This document shows, piece by piece, positions 28,467-37,599 of a stretch of DNA of 64,000 nt. The translations under genes and the position numbers were made by a program. The DNA is taken from positions 1,394,001-1,458,000 of the forward strand of contig NZ_CP013355.1 in assembly GCF_001543325.1 (NCBI RefSeq). Direction: 5' to 3'. This stretch comes from Lutibacter profundi. Lineage in GTDB: Bacteria; Bacteroidota; Bacteroidia; Flavobacteriales; Flavobacteriaceae. How positions within the stretch are numbered: the stretch's first letter is position 1; every line of letters starts with the position of its first letter. Below the pieces are notes generated by a model. The model had not been told where the DNA came from and did not search any database. It saw only the letters and a program-made list of their open reading frames with translations.

Positions 28467-28547
28467 AGCATTTTATTTAACGAAGATGAAAATCTAAATA
28501 TCAACTCCAAACAAGAGTTTTAGTTTTGATCTTAGTTCACCCCTCTT

Positions 28548-29831
28548 TTACAGCTTTCCATCAACTTGGCATTTCAATACTCCTTTTACATCATAAACAA
28601 CGCTTTTTTTGTTAAGGTAATTAGAAAAATCTAAGTGTAAAAACTCTTGGTGAGCAACTGCCAATACAACTCCGTCAAATGTTGCTTTTGGCATAGTATT
28701 AAGTGTTTTAATACCGTACTCTTTAAATACTTCATCTGGGTTTGCCCAAGGATCAAAAACAGTTACCTCAATTCCAAAATCTTCTAAATTTTTAATTACA
28801 TCAACTACTTTTGTATTTCTAACATCTGGGCAATTTTCTTTAAAGGTAATTCCCAATACTAAAATTTTAGCAGCTTTTATTTTTATATCATTTTTAACAA
28901 ACAACTTTATAACTTCTGATGCTACATAATGCCCCATACTATCATTCATCCTTCTTCCCGCTAAAATAATTTCAGGATGATACCCAACTTCTTGTGCTTT
29001 TTGCGCTAAATAATACGGATCTACGCCTATACAGTGCCCTCCAACCAAACCGGGTTTAAATGGTAAAAAATTCCATTTTGTGCCAGCAGCTTCTAATACG
29101 GCATTGGTATCAATGTTTAGTAAATTAAAAATTTTAGCCAACTCATTTACAAAGGCAATATTAATATCTCGCTGTGAGTTTTCAATTACTTTTGCGGCTT
29201 CAGCAACTTTTATTGAAGGTGCTAAATGGGTACCTGCTGTTATTACCGATGCATATAATTGGTTTATCTCTTCTCCTATTTCAGGTGTTGAACCCGAAGT
29301 TACTTTTAATATTTTTTCAACCGTATGTTTTTTATCTCCCGGATTAATTCGTTCAGGAGAATAGCCAGCAAAAAAATCGGTATTAAACATTAGTGCTGAT
29401 TTTTTTTCTAAAATTGGGATGCAAACTTCTTCAGTAGCTCCTGGATACACGGTAGATTCATAAATAACCACATCGTTTTTCTTTAAAACACTTCCAACCG
29501 TTTCACTAGATTTTACTAAGGGTGTTAAATCTGGCTTATTATTACTATCAACTGGAGTAGGCACCGTAATTATATAATAATTGCATTGTTCAATATCTTG
29601 AATATTGGTAGTGCAATACAGCCCTTTTACTGTTGAGGTAGCTTTTACCAATACTTTTTGTAGCATTTCATTTTCAATTTCTAAGGTTGTATCAATACCT
29701 TTTTTTAGTTCTTCAACACGTTTTTTATTAATGTCAAACCCAATTACTGAATATTTAGTAGCAAATAAACGAGCCAAGGGCAATCCTACATATCCTAGTC
29801 CAATAATTGCAATTTTAATTTCTTTTTCCAT
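28548..29831 (-). CDS. UDP-N-acetylhexosamine dehydrogenase (TviB/WbpO-like)
   Basis: A nucleotide-sugar dehydrogenase of 427 residues that would oxidise C6 of a UDP-HexNAc to the uronic acid. It shows IAIIGLGYVGLPLARLFATK, TVPTPVDSNNKPDLTPL, SPERINPGDKKHT, AKVIENSQRDINIAFVNELA and the catalytic Cys in VGGHCIGVDPYYL. The SPERINPGD and GGHCIGVDPYYL motifs place it in the TviB/WbpO group (UDP-GlcNAc or UDP-GalNAc) and not the Ugd group. If the product is UDP-GlcNAcA it would feed the WlbA-like enzyme at 18966-19934. The choice of epimer cannot be settled by eye. Confidence 0.88.
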   Translation of the reverse strand: MEKEIKIAIIGLGYVGLPLARLFATKYSVIGFDINKKRVEELKKGIDTTLEIENEMLQKVLVKATSTVKGLYCTTNIQDIEQCNYYIITVPTPVDSNNKPDLTPLVKSSETVGSVLKKNDVVIYESTVYPGATEEVCIPILEKKSALMFNTDFFAGYSPERINPGDKKHTVEKILKVTSGSTPEIGEEINQLYASVITAGTHLAPSIKVAEAAKVIENSQRDINIAFVNELAKIFNLLNIDTNAVLEAAGTKWNFLPFKPGLVGGHCIGVDPYYLAQKAQEVGYHPEIILAGRRMNDSMGHYVASEVIKLFVKNDIKIKAAKILVLGITFKENCPDVRNTKVVDVIKNLEDFGIEVTVFDPWANPDEVFKEYGIKTLNTMPKATFDGVVLAVAHQEFLHLDFSNYLNKKSVVYDVKGVLKCQVDGKL

Positions 29832-29879
29832 TTATTTTCTATACTTATTTTAATACACTTAGGTATTGTTTACGTTTCG

Positions 29880-30150
29880 CTTATTAAAACTGTTCTCGAT
29901 ACTATTTTTCTTCATTCCATTTCTAAAAATTACTCGAACTGACAAAATGTAGCGTCATTACGAGGAGCTAGCGACGTGGTAATCTTTTTCTTTATAGTTT
30001 TGAACATGAGATTGCTTCGTTGCACTCGCAATGACGGCTTCTCACTTCTCACTTTTCATCCTGAGCGTAGCCGAAGGGCTCACTTCTCACTTCTCACTTC
30101 TCGCTTCTCACTTCTCACCTTTCATCCTGAGCGGAGCCGAAGGGCTCACT
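29880..30150. repeat. Mosaic of short intergenic repeats before rfbB end
   Basis: This holds one copy of the CTGTTCTCGATACTATT block, a GTCATTACGAGGAGCTAGCG / GCACTCGCAATGAC pair of inverted-type repeats, CACTTCT heptamers and two TGAGCG...GCTCA elements (near 30062 and 30128). The final element supplies the TGA stop of rfbB at 30146-30148. Confidence 0.85.
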
Positions 30151-31156
30151 TATATTTTTCCAAATACCATTTAACTGTTTTTAATATCCCTGAATCAAAA
30201 TTCTCATCAGCTTTCCATCCCAATTCATTTTCAATTTTAGTAGCATCAATGGCATATCTATAATCATGACCTGCTCTATCTGCTACATAGGTAATTTGAT
30301 TTTTATACGTTTTCCCTTTTTGAGGGACTAAATTATCTAACAATTCACAAATTTTAGTTACAATATAGTTGTTATTTTGTTCGTTTTCACCTCCAATATT
30401 ATACACTTCTCCAGATTTACCATTATGAAAAGCTAAATCAATTCCCTTACAATGATCTAGCACATACAACCAATCTCTAATATTTGTTCCATCACCATAA
30501 ACAGGTATGTTTTCTCCTGCCAATGCCTTTCTAATTACGGTAGGTATTAATTTTTCGTCGTGCTGTTTTGGACCGTAATTATTTGAACAGTTGGTAATTA
30601 CAGTGTTCATACCATAGGTGTGGTGGTAACTACGCACAATCATATCACTACCTGCTTTTGATGCGCTGTAAGGTGAGTTGGGTGCATAGGGTGTTTTTTC
30701 TGTAAACAAACCGGTTTCCCCTAAACTACCATACACTTCGTCTGTTGATACGTGTAAAAATTTATTTGCTTCAAATCCTTTTTTATAAACAAATGGTTTT
30801 TCCATCCAGTATTTATAGGCCACATCTAACAGCGTAAATGTGCCTTTCACATTGGTTTTAATAAAAATTTCAGGACCATCAATAGAATTATCTACATGAG
30901 ATTCAGCCGCTAAATGAATGACTCCATGAATGTAATAATGATGAAAAACACGTTCTATTAAATCTCTATCGCAAATATCTCCATGTACAAAAGTATAATT
31001 TGGTGCTTTCTCTACTGCTTTTAAGTTTTCTGAATTTCCTGCGTAGGTTAACAAATCTATATTTACAATATTATAATCTGGGTATTTTTTTACTAAATAT
31101 TCTATTAAATTAGATCCTATAAATCCGGCACCTCCTGTAACTAATATTGATTTCAT
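30146..31156 (-). CDS. rfbB: dTDP-glucose 4,6-dehydratase
   Basis: Converts dTDP-glucose to dTDP-4-keto-6-deoxyglucose, the branch point for rhamnose and amino-dideoxy sugars. The 336-residue SDR protein has the NAD loop GGAGFIGSNLIEYLV, the catalytic HVSTDEVYGSLG segment, YSASKAGSD (Tyr and Lys) and TNCSNNYGP. A TACTTTTG box at 31315-31322 (minus strand) fits the -7 consensus but has no good -33, so it may be expressed with rfbA/C/D and from this box. Its stop codon TGA lies in an intergenic repeat element. Confidence 0.95.
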   Translation of the reverse strand: MKSILVTGGAGFIGSNLIEYLVKKYPDYNIVNIDLLTYAGNSENLKAVEKAPNYTFVHGDICDRDLIERVFHHYYIHGVIHLAAESHVDNSIDGPEIFIKTNVKGTFTLLDVAYKYWMEKPFVYKKGFEANKFLHVSTDEVYGSLGETGLFTEKTPYAPNSPYSASKAGSDMIVRSYHHTYGMNTVITNCSNNYGPKQHDEKLIPTVIRKALAGENIPVYGDGTNIRDWLYVLDHCKGIDLAFHNGKSGEVYNIGGENEQNNNYIVTKICELLDNLVPQKGKTYKNQITYVADRAGHDYRYAIDATKIENELGWKADENFDSGILKTVKWYLEKYK

Positions 31157-31399
31157 ATTCTATGCTATTTATTCCTTTTATATTTGGTGTATCTAACTAA
31201 CAAATACTTCTTTTATTGCTTGAAAATACTTATTCTATTATTGCCTCTTTAAAAAAGTTAAAGGTAAAATTTTTAAAAAGAAAGACAAAGACTTTAAGTT
31301 GTTATTTTAGAGGGCAAAAGTACTACAGTTAAAGAGATGCATACCTGTTTGGCTGGTATTGTGCCGTTAAGTTTAAACACAAAACACCTGTTTTTATTT

Positions 31400-32260
31400 C
31401 TATTTGAATTGTGTTATACAAATTTTAAGAGCCTCTTTCCAATGGGAAATTTTTACATCAAATACTTTTTGAATTTTATGCGAATCAAGCAAACTAAATT
31501 TAGGTCTTTTTGCTACTGTTTTGAATTGCGCTGTAGTAACAGGTACTATTTTACAGTTGTTTTTAGAAATTTTTACGATCTCTTCAGCAAATTGAAACCA
31601 ACTACATGCTCCCTCATTTGCATAGTGGTAAATTTGAGCTCCTTTACCTTTAATTAAAGGTGTTATTTGCAAAATAACCTTTGCTAAATCACAAGCATAC
31701 GTTGGTGAACCAATTTGATCTGAAATTACTGAAATACTTTCTTTTTCTGCACTTAGCTTTCGTATTGTTTTTACAAAGTTTTTACCAAATGATGAGTACA
31801 ACCAAGCTGTTCTTATTATTACAGCATTTGGCGGATTTACCTTTAATAGTGCGCGCTCTCCATTTAATTTACTAGTTCCGTATACGTTTTGAGGGTTTGT
31901 ATTCTCTTTTTCTGTATAAGGTGTGTTTGAATTCCCATCAAAAACATAATCGGTTGAAATATGAATTAATTTCAACTGCTGTGCCTTAGCTATTTCAGCT
32001 AAATTTTTAACGGCTAAATGGTTAATTTTATTTGCTAAGTCTGGTTCATCTTCAGCTTTATCAACATTCGTATATGCGGCACAGTTTATAAGTACTTCAA
32101 TTTTGTTTTTTGAGATAAAAGCTGAAACAGCTTTGAAATTGGTAATATCTAACTCGCTTTTATCTGTAAAAAAAAAGTTGTAGTTTAAAAAAACATTTTC
32201 TAAACTGGCTAATGCTAACCCTAATTGCCCTTTTGAGCCTGTAACAAGCACATTTATCAT
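31400..32260 (-). CDS. rfbD: dTDP-4-dehydrorhamnose reductase
   Basis: Last step of dTDP-L-rhamnose synthesis, using NAD(P)H. The 286-residue protein begins with VLVTGSKGQLGLAL, then INCAAYTNVDKAEDEP, HISTDYVFDG and YGTSKLNGERA (Tyr-x3-Lys). It directly abuts rfbC (rfbC stop at 32261). A 243-bp space follows before rfbB, with one possible -7 box. Confidence 0.95.
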   Translation of the reverse strand: MINVLVTGSKGQLGLALASLENVFLNYNFFFTDKSELDITNFKAVSAFISKNKIEVLINCAAYTNVDKAEDEPDLANKINHLAVKNLAEIAKAQQLKLIHISTDYVFDGNSNTPYTEKENTNPQNVYGTSKLNGERALLKVNPPNAVIIRTAWLYSSFGKNFVKTIRKLSAEKESISVISDQIGSPTYACDLAKVILQITPLIKGKGAQIYHYANEGACSWFQFAEEIVKISKNNCKIVPVTTAQFKTVAKRPKFSLLDSHKIQKVFDVKISHWKEALKICITQFK

Positions 32261-32827
32261 TTAATACGTTTTGTTATTCTCAAAAATATCTGCATTTTTA
32301 AATAGAGGTTGCGCTTTATCTTTTTCAGAAATAATAAGTTCTTTTTCATCTAATTTCCAATCAATTCCTAAAAAATTATCATTGTATATAATTCCTCTTT
32401 CTGCTTCTTGATTGTAATAATTATCTACTTTGTACATAAAAATAACCTCATCACTTAATCCTACATACCCATGAGCAAAGCCTCTTGGGATAAATAGCTG
32501 ATATTTGTTCTCTTCACTAATTTCAATAGCGATGTATTTCCCAAAAGTTGGAGCATTTTTTCTAATATCTACAACAACATCTAGTACGCTTCCTTTTACA
32601 ACCCGTACCAATTTAGATTGCGCAAAAGGAGGCAATTGGTAGTGCAACCCTCTTAATACTCCTTTTGTTGATTTTGCTTCATTATCTTGGCAAAAATTGA
32701 CTGGGTAACCTATAAAGTTTTCAAATGTATTTTTTTTAAAAGATTCAAAAAAATAACCTCTGTCATCATTAAAAACAGTGGGTTTACACAAAACGACTTC
32801 AGGAATTTCAGTTTTTATAAATTTCAT
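32261..32827 (-). CDS. rfbC: dTDP-4-dehydrorhamnose 3,5-epimerase
   Basis: Epimerises C3 and C5 of dTDP-4-keto-6-deoxyglucose. The 188-residue cupin shows FFESFKKNTF, CQDNEAKSTKGVLRGLHYQL (catalytic His), VVKGSVLDVVVDIRKNAPTF and IPRGFAHGYVGLSD. The presence of RfbC and RfbD along with a VioA-like aminotransferase means the RfbB product is probably split between two sugars. Confidence 0.95.
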   Translation of the reverse strand: MKFIKTEIPEVVLCKPTVFNDDRGYFFESFKKNTFENFIGYPVNFCQDNEAKSTKGVLRGLHYQLPPFAQSKLVRVVKGSVLDVVVDIRKNAPTFGKYIAIEISEENKYQLFIPRGFAHGYVGLSDEVIFMYKVDNYYNQEAERGIIYNDNFLGIDWKLDEKELIISEKDKAQPLFKNADIFENNKTY

Positions 32828-32990
32828 AGAATAAAAGTTTAAAAGAAAAGAGGTTTAAGCTTATTTTTTTGAATTTTTGATGCTCTTTAACCTAAAATAT
32901 TTATTAATAGATCAACTTCTTCCCTTTATCAAAAGAGTTTTTATATTTATAATTAAAAATCGCTACTTAAATTGCAATCTTATACTTTTT

Positions 32991-33866
32991 TTAATCTTTA
33001 AGCAAATTCAACAAATACTGTCCGTATTCATTTTTTTTCAATGGTTCTGCTAATTTTCTTAATTGATTTGCATTGATATACCCTTTGTCAAAGGCAATTT
33101 CTTCAATACAAGCCACTTTTAGCCCTTGTCTCTTTTCAATTGTTTGGATAAAATTTGACGCTTCTAACAAAGAATCTTGCGTACCGGTGTCTAACCAAGC
33201 ATACCCACGTCCCATCATTTTCATTGTTAACTTATTTTGTTTTAAATAGGTTTGGTTTACAGCAGTTATTTCCAATTCACCTCTTGCACTAGGCTTTATG
33301 TTTTTTGCAATTTTAACCACACTATTAGGGTAAAAATACAACCCAACTACTGCATAATCACTTTTAGGTTGTTTTGGTTTTTCTTCAATGCTTAGTACAT
33401 TTCCGTTTTTATCAAATTCGGCTACGCCATACCTTTCAGGGTCTTGTACATAATAGCCAAAAATTGATGCTTTCTTTTTGTTTAAAACCGTATTTACAGC
33501 ATCACTAAACAATTTTTCAATTCCTGCTCCATAAAAAATATTATCTCCTAAAATTAAACAAACATCGTCTTCTCCAATAAATGAATCACCTAAAATAAAT
33601 GCTTGTGCTAACCCGTCTGGTGATGGTTGTTCTTTATATGAAAATTGCATTCCTAAATCACTTCCATCTCCCAATAATTTTTTAAAATTAGGCAAATCTT
33701 GTGGTGTAGAAATAATCAATACTTCTTTTATTCCTGAAAGCATTAATACTGAGAGTGGATAATAAATCATTGGTTTATCATAGATTGCCAATAATTGTTT
33801 GGAAGTTCCTTTTGTAATTGGATACAATCGGGTACCTGTACCTCCTGCTAAAATAATTCCTTTCAT
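32991..33866 (-). CDS. rfbA: Glucose-1-phosphate thymidylyltransferase
   Basis: Makes dTDP-glucose from dTTP and glucose-1-phosphate, the entry step for all dTDP sugars of the locus. The 291-residue protein starts [18 protein letters not shown] with the nucleotide-binding loop, then [30 protein letters not shown] and [10 protein letters not shown]. It is the first gene of the whole minus-strand polysaccharide run. I could not find a convincing -7 box in the 700 bp upstream. Confidence 0.95.
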   Translation of the reverse strand: MKGIILAGGTGTRLYPITKGTSKQLLAIYDKPMIYYPLSVLMLSGIKEVLIISTPQDLPNFKKLLGDGSDLGMQFSYKEQPSPDGLAQAFILGDSFIGEDDVCLILGDNIFYGAGIEKLFSDAVNTVLNKKKASIFGYYVQDPERYGVAEFDKNGNVLSIEEKPKQPKSDYAVVGLYFYPNSVVKIAKNIKPSARGELEITAVNQTYLKQNKLTMKMMGRGYAWLDTGTQDSLLEASNFIQTIEKRQGLKVACIEEIAFDKGYINANQLRKLAEPLKKNEYGQYLLNLLKD

Positions 33867-34585
33867 CGCTGTATATTTACTACTTTAAACTTATTGGATA
33901 CCTCAAATTATTTCCAACAAATTGCTTATACTGCGAAAATAATGATTTAATATTTAATTTTAGTTTATAAATTTAAACGATTTAAAAAGTTCTAATCTAA
34001 TTCTATTTAGAAAAGCAGTAAATTTAGTTAGGTGTTTAAAAATTATGCGCCAAAACATTTTTGCTTAAAACCATACAAATTAAAACTGAATTTTAACATA
34101 CAAATTATCTAAATACGATATTAAAACTTCCCTCATTCAGCATATTTCTATTAATAACCTTACTTGTTTTAACTTCACTTAAAAACCCTAAAAACCTACC
34201 GTTTAATTGGAAAAAAGAGACGCTAAAACATTCTATTCATTTTTCTAAATTCAATATGAAGATTACTAATATAAATGTAAAAACAAGTGTAATTTACGGT
34301 ACTTTACATCCTTAAAACAAATTTAAAACCCGCTTAATTAACTAATAACTAGCTACATATAACGTTTTAAATTTGCATTTTTTAAAAAAATGTGTTATAT
34401 TAAGCATCTGCCAAAACCTATTAGTTTAAAACTCCAGATAACTTTTTAGTGTTTAATTACACCATAACCAAAGAGTATAATTTTATAAAAACAGCACAAT
34501 TTTAGGTCTTTTCTTTTAAAGACTTAAGAGTACTTTGGGGAGTTATTAACAATAATGATTGTACAATTTAAATAACTATAACATT
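33867..34585. other. 719-bp AT-rich intergenic region without a recognisable gene
   Basis: This divergent space between rfbA (minus) and the small plus-strand gene at 34586 should hold promoters for both. I found no perfect TAnnTTTG box, no repeat and no open frame of note on either strand. Several poly-A and poly-T tracts are present. Confidence 0.5.
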
Positions 34586-34765
34586 ATGGAAGAATTAGAT
34601 TTAAACAACATGAAATTACCACTTTCTAAAAAAAGATTTAGCAAATTGAGAAATGCTATTAGAACAGGACGTGTAAAATGGATGGAAATGTCAGAAGAAT
34701 TAATGTACTCTTATCAAGATTTTTGGAAGTCTGAGAAATATAAAAATATGGAAAAAATAGATTAA
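34586..34765 (+). CDS. Small hypothetical protein, 59 residues
   Basis: A short plus-strand gene starting MEELDLNNMKLPLSKKRFSK, rich in Lys, Met, Glu and aromatics, with no signal peptide or membrane segment. I chose the ATG at 34586; the frame can be read nine codons further from a TTG. It is isolated, pointing against its neighbours, with a large empty region upstream and a possible hairpin terminator 300 bp downstream. I do not recognise the family. It could be a small basic regulator, but nothing proves this. Confidence 0.6.
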   Translation: MEELDLNNMKLPLSKKRFSKLRNAIRTGRVKWMEMSEELMYSYQDFWKSEKYKNMEKID

Positions 34766-35062
34766 TAATTATTGTTTTTGGATTATTTTTATTGAGCAGA
34801 ATACGTATTATTTTTGAATATACATGAACTTTAAAATTTAGATTTGGAAAATATATCAGCACCTTAGAACTTAGTTTTAAGTGGGATATTCCTATTCTTG
34901 AAACTATTCAAGTTCTAAATGTTTGTTTAATTGTCATGAACATAACTTCTAAAGAAATAATCACCTAAAATAACGTTCTTTGTAGTGTTGATGAAGTTGT
35001 TTTTTAAAATTTTAACTAAAAAATTACGTATGCAACAAGTTACCAATAGTTCATATAATTCC

Positions 35063-35101
35063 AAAGGCTACTGGAAGTTTAAAACAAACCCAATAGCCTT
35101 T
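35063..35101. terminator. Hairpin AAAGGCTA/TAGCCTTT between convergent genes
   Basis: 8-bp arms (35063-35070 and 35094-35101) with a 23-nt loop lie between the plus-strand small gene and the minus-strand secreted-protein gene, 37 bp after the latter's stop. The rest of 34766-35138 shows nothing else; a 29-codon frame across the hairpin is probably chance. Confidence 0.45.
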
Positions 35102-35138
35102 AGTATTACCTTAATCTAAAACCTTATTTATTACAAGT

Positions 35139-35756
35139 TTAATTGTTGTCGAAAATAATTCCATCACAAGATTTTCCGCTAGTATAGTAAAGAGCATCTA
35201 TCTGATTTTTAGTATACATTTTTTTATATTTTTTTGCGAATTTCATTAAATCTTGCTCTATACTATTGTTTATTAAGCCCGCAGTAAATGCAGATTTCCA
35301 CTTAATTCCTCCTTTTTTACTTTTAGCAACTCTAAATTCATTGTAAGGTTCACACATTACATACGTTGGAATACCATTTAACCGGTGAACTGTTGCCTTT
35401 TGCTTAGTTTCTGAAGTTGGTTCATCAGTAAATTTAATAGCCGTAACATTTTTCCCACTAGTGTAAATTACCGCATCAATTTGTTTATTATCTTTTGTCG
35501 CTTTTTTAACAATTCCTTTTATAAACTTACCAACTTTAGTAGAGATACTATTATTAATCAACCCTCCTGTTAAATAACTTGACCAGTTAATACTTTGTCC
35601 TTTACCATAAACAATTTCGTAAGGTCTAACTGGTTCATTTAAAATGTACGCCTCTACTCCATTTACGACATATACTTCTGCAAAATACTTCTTTTGAGCT
35701 AGAGAATTGAAAGTAAGAAAGATTGTTAATACTATTAAAGTAACGTTTTTTTTCAT
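35139..35756 (-). CDS. Secreted protein with an internal tandem duplication
   Basis: A 205-residue protein of unknown function. Residues 1-20 are a signal peptide (MKKNVTLIVLTIFLTFNSLA). The mature part is two copies of one ~83-residue module, at about 26-109 and 121-202. Shared positions include [RN]LNG or VNG near the start, EP, [IK]NW/KW followed by S, T[AG]GLINNSI, KF[IA]K, and QIDA[VL][IY]YTSGK. The modules are about 40% identical by eye. It probably acts in the periplasm or outside the cell. Upstream lies tRNA-Asp with its own terminator, so it is likely monocistronic. I do not recognise the family. Confidence 0.75.
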   Translation of the reverse strand: MKKNVTLIVLTIFLTFNSLAQKKYFAEVYVVNGVEAYILNEPVRPYEIVYGKGQSINWSSYLTGGLINNSISTKVGKFIKGIVKKATKDNKQIDAVIYTSGKNVTAIKFTDEPTSETKQKATVHRLNGIPTYVMCEPYNEFRVAKSKKGGIKWKSAFTAGLINNSIEQDLMKFAKKYKKMYTKNQIDALYYTSGKSCDGIIFDNN

Positions 35757-35950
35757 AATGATTTATTTTAAATTTTAATGTTTGTTATTTTATTTATTTA
35801 AAAATGAATTGCCATTTTTTAAATTAAAATATTTAAAAGTTCGCTAAATTAACAAATAATTTACCAATACATACCCCTATAAATAATTTAGAATAAATCT
35901 AAAAAAAGCCGAAGAATTTAAGTGCTTTAAAGCAACCCACTATTTATACT

Positions 35951-35992
35951 AAAAAGAAAAAAGCCTTGCAAACTCAATGTTTATAAGGCTTT
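35951..35992 (-). terminator. Intrinsic terminator of tRNA-Asp
   Basis: Arms AAAGCCTT/AAGGCTTT (35960-35967 and 35985-35992) with a 17-nt loop are followed on the minus strand by a run rich in T (35951-35959). It lies 13 bp downstream of the tRNA 3' end. Confidence 0.75.
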
Positions 35993-36005
35993 GAAAAATT
36001 AAAAG

Positions 36006-36079
36006 CGGTCTGGACGGGACTCGAACCCGCGACCCCCTGCGTGACAGGCAGGTATTCTAACCAGCTGAACTACCAGACC
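36006..36079 (-). tRNA. tRNA-Asp (anticodon GTC)
   Basis: The minus strand folds as a standard cloverleaf: acceptor GGTCTGG/CCAGACC, D-arm with AGTTCAGCTGGTTAGAA, anticodon stem CCTGC/GCAGG around CTGTCAC with anticodon GTC, and T-arm GCGGG/CCCGT-type around TTCGAGT. The discriminator base is G. The CCA end is not encoded. A strong promoter lies upstream and a terminator downstream. Confidence 0.97.
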
Positions 36080-36096
36080 GTTGCTCTTAGCGGATG

Positions 36097-36126
36097 CAAA
36101 TATAATAGCGTTTTTTGTATTTGCAA
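36097..36126 (-). promoter_or_regulatory. Promoter of tRNA-Asp
   Basis: On the minus strand TTG (36124-36126) and TATATTTG (36097-36104) are separated by 19 bp. This is a full match to the Bacteroidota primary sigma consensus, with the tRNA 5' end 18 bases downstream. Confidence 0.75.
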
Positions 36127-36144
36127 AGGTTTTTTTAATAAATA

Positions 36145-37068
36145 TTATAAAAATCGCTTTCTACTTATTAAATACGAAACTAATATCTCGGAAAACCCTT
36201 TGTGAATATCTACTGGAACATAATCAATTTTGTACTGCATACATTTCAACTTCAGGCTTTTAAAATAGTTTTCAACTTCTGTTTTGTACTGTTTCTTTAT
36301 AGAGGAAGCATACAAGTTTATCTGTTCTCCTGTTTCAACATCAACAAATTTATTTAGGGTATTTTTAAAATCAAAATTCAATTCTAATTTGCCATCATAG
36401 GTATGAAACAAAACTACTTCATGTTTATTGTACTTTAAATGACGTAAGGCTTCAAATAACTCATGTTCATTTTTAGTTGTTTGAAACATATCTGTAAACA
36501 AAAAAATTAATGATCTTCTGTGAATATTTTCTGCTATTTCATGTAAAACCTTATACGTATTAGTTGATGCTTTAGATTTATTAGTTAACAAGCTTTTTAA
36601 TTCGTTAATTAACATTCTCCTATGCCTTTCACTCCCTTTTGCAGGTGCGTAATACTCATATTTATCACTGTAAATACTCAATCCTACAGCATCTCTTTGG
36701 TGTTTCAAAATTTCCATTAACGAGACAGAAGCAATTACTGAAAATGCTATTTTTGACACGTTATTTACAGTAGGGTTTTTAACTATTGGGAAATGCATTG
36801 AAGCCGAATTATCAATAATTAAATGGCAGCGTAAATTGGTTTCTTCTTCGTAACGCTTTGTAAATAATTTTTTTGTTTTTGCATATAATTTCCAATCGAT
36901 ATGACGCGTGCTTTCTCCTTTATTATACAACCTATGCTCAGCAAATTCAACTGAAAACCCATGAAACGGACTTTTATGCATCCCTGTAATAAACCCTTCA
37001 ACTACTTGATTTGCTAACAACTCAAGATTATCTATTTCAGAATTATTTTTTTCTATTAAAGGACTCAT
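36145..37068 (-). CDS. DUF58-domain protein
   Basis: A 307-residue protein with a DUF58 domain, a von Willebrand A-like fold that usually works with MoxR-type AAA ATPases in maturation or stress systems. It has GMHKSPFHGFSVEFAEHR, then GESTRHIDWKLYAKTKKLF (the DUF58 core) and a MIDAS-like LIIDNSASMHFP (D-x-S-x-S form). No membrane segment is obvious. The usual moxR neighbour is not in the window. It follows trxA, with a strong hairpin between. Confidence 0.85.
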   Translation of the reverse strand: MSPLIEKNNSEIDNLELLANQVVEGFITGMHKSPFHGFSVEFAEHRLYNKGESTRHIDWKLYAKTKKLFTKRYEEETNLRCHLIIDNSASMHFPIVKNPTVNNVSKIAFSVIASVSLMEILKHQRDAVGLSIYSDKYEYYAPAKGSERHRRMLINELKSLLTNKSKASTNTYKVLHEIAENIHRRSLIFLFTDMFQTTKNEHELFEALRHLKYNKHEVVLFHTYDGKLELNFDFKNTLNKFVDVETGEQINLYASSIKKQYKTEVENYFKSLKLKCMQYKIDYVPVDIHKGFSEILVSYLISRKRFL

Positions 37069-37108
37069 TTTTATTTTATTAACACTGGTAAATATAGTGT
37101 TTTAACAG

Positions 37109-37137
37109 AAAAGGCTTGACAATTTGTCAAGCCTTTT
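37109..37137 (-). terminator. Strong hairpin terminator after trxA
   Basis: A perfect 13-bp stem AAAAGGCTTGACA/TGTCAAGCCTTTT with a 3-nt loop lies 29 bp downstream of the trxA stop and 40 bp upstream of the DUF58 start. It should separate the two genes. Confidence 0.8.
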
Positions 37138-37165
37138 CTTCAAAAAATTAAAAAGTTACGATTTT

Positions 37166-37483
37166 CTATAGATGTGCATTTATTTTTTGTTCATACACTG
37201 ATTTTGGTGCAACTCCTACTTGTTTTTCAACAACTTCCCCATTTTTAAAAACTAAAACTGTAGGTATATTTCTAACTCCGTATTTAGCAGCAAATTGTTG
37301 GTGTGCATCAACATCAACTTTTGCTATAATTGCTTTCCCTTCGTATTCTGAGTGTAATTGCTCCATAATAGGACCCACCATTCTACAAGGCCCACACCAT
37401 GCTGCCCAAAAATCAACCATTACTGGTTTATCTGATTTTAAAACTACTTCGTCAAAAGTTGCATCTGTTACTTCTAATGCCAT
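37166..37483 (-). CDS. trxA: Thioredoxin
   Basis: A 105-residue cytosolic disulfide reductase. The active site WCGPC lies in FWAAWCGPCRMVGPIM. The cis-proline region is RNIPTVLVFKNGEVV, and the protein is of normal length and unbroken. It reduces partners such as ribonucleotide reductase and thioredoxin-dependent PAPS reductase; the CysH encoded at 48.7-49.3 kb is a possible partner. It has its own promoter and terminator. Confidence 0.96.
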   Translation of the reverse strand: MALEVTDATFDEVVLKSDKPVMVDFWAAWCGPCRMVGPIMEQLHSEYEGKAIIAKVDVDAHQQFAAKYGVRNIPTVLVFKNGEVVEKQVGVAPKSVYEQKINAHL

Positions 37484-37522
37484 AATCTATATTTTTTAAT
37501 ATTAATTTTTCTAAGTTACATG

Positions 37523-37552
37523 CAAAAGTAATCAAATATTTCACTATAGCAA
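37523..37552 (-). promoter_or_regulatory. Promoter of trxA
   Basis: TTG (37550-37552) and TACTTTTG (37523-37530) on the minus strand, 19 bp apart, match the Bacteroidota consensus. The start codon is 39 bases further on. Confidence 0.75.
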
Positions 37553-37599
37553 TTTAACTTACATTACTTTTATTTATGATACTATTATTAAAAGTAATT

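Noticed and set aside
35030..35119. A 29-codon plus-strand frame starting MQQVTNSS
   Set aside because: Too short, and it covers a hairpin between convergent genes; likely chance.
36006..36079. Integration site of a genomic island at tRNA-Asp
   Set aside because: No integrase and no repeated tRNA 3' end was seen nearby.
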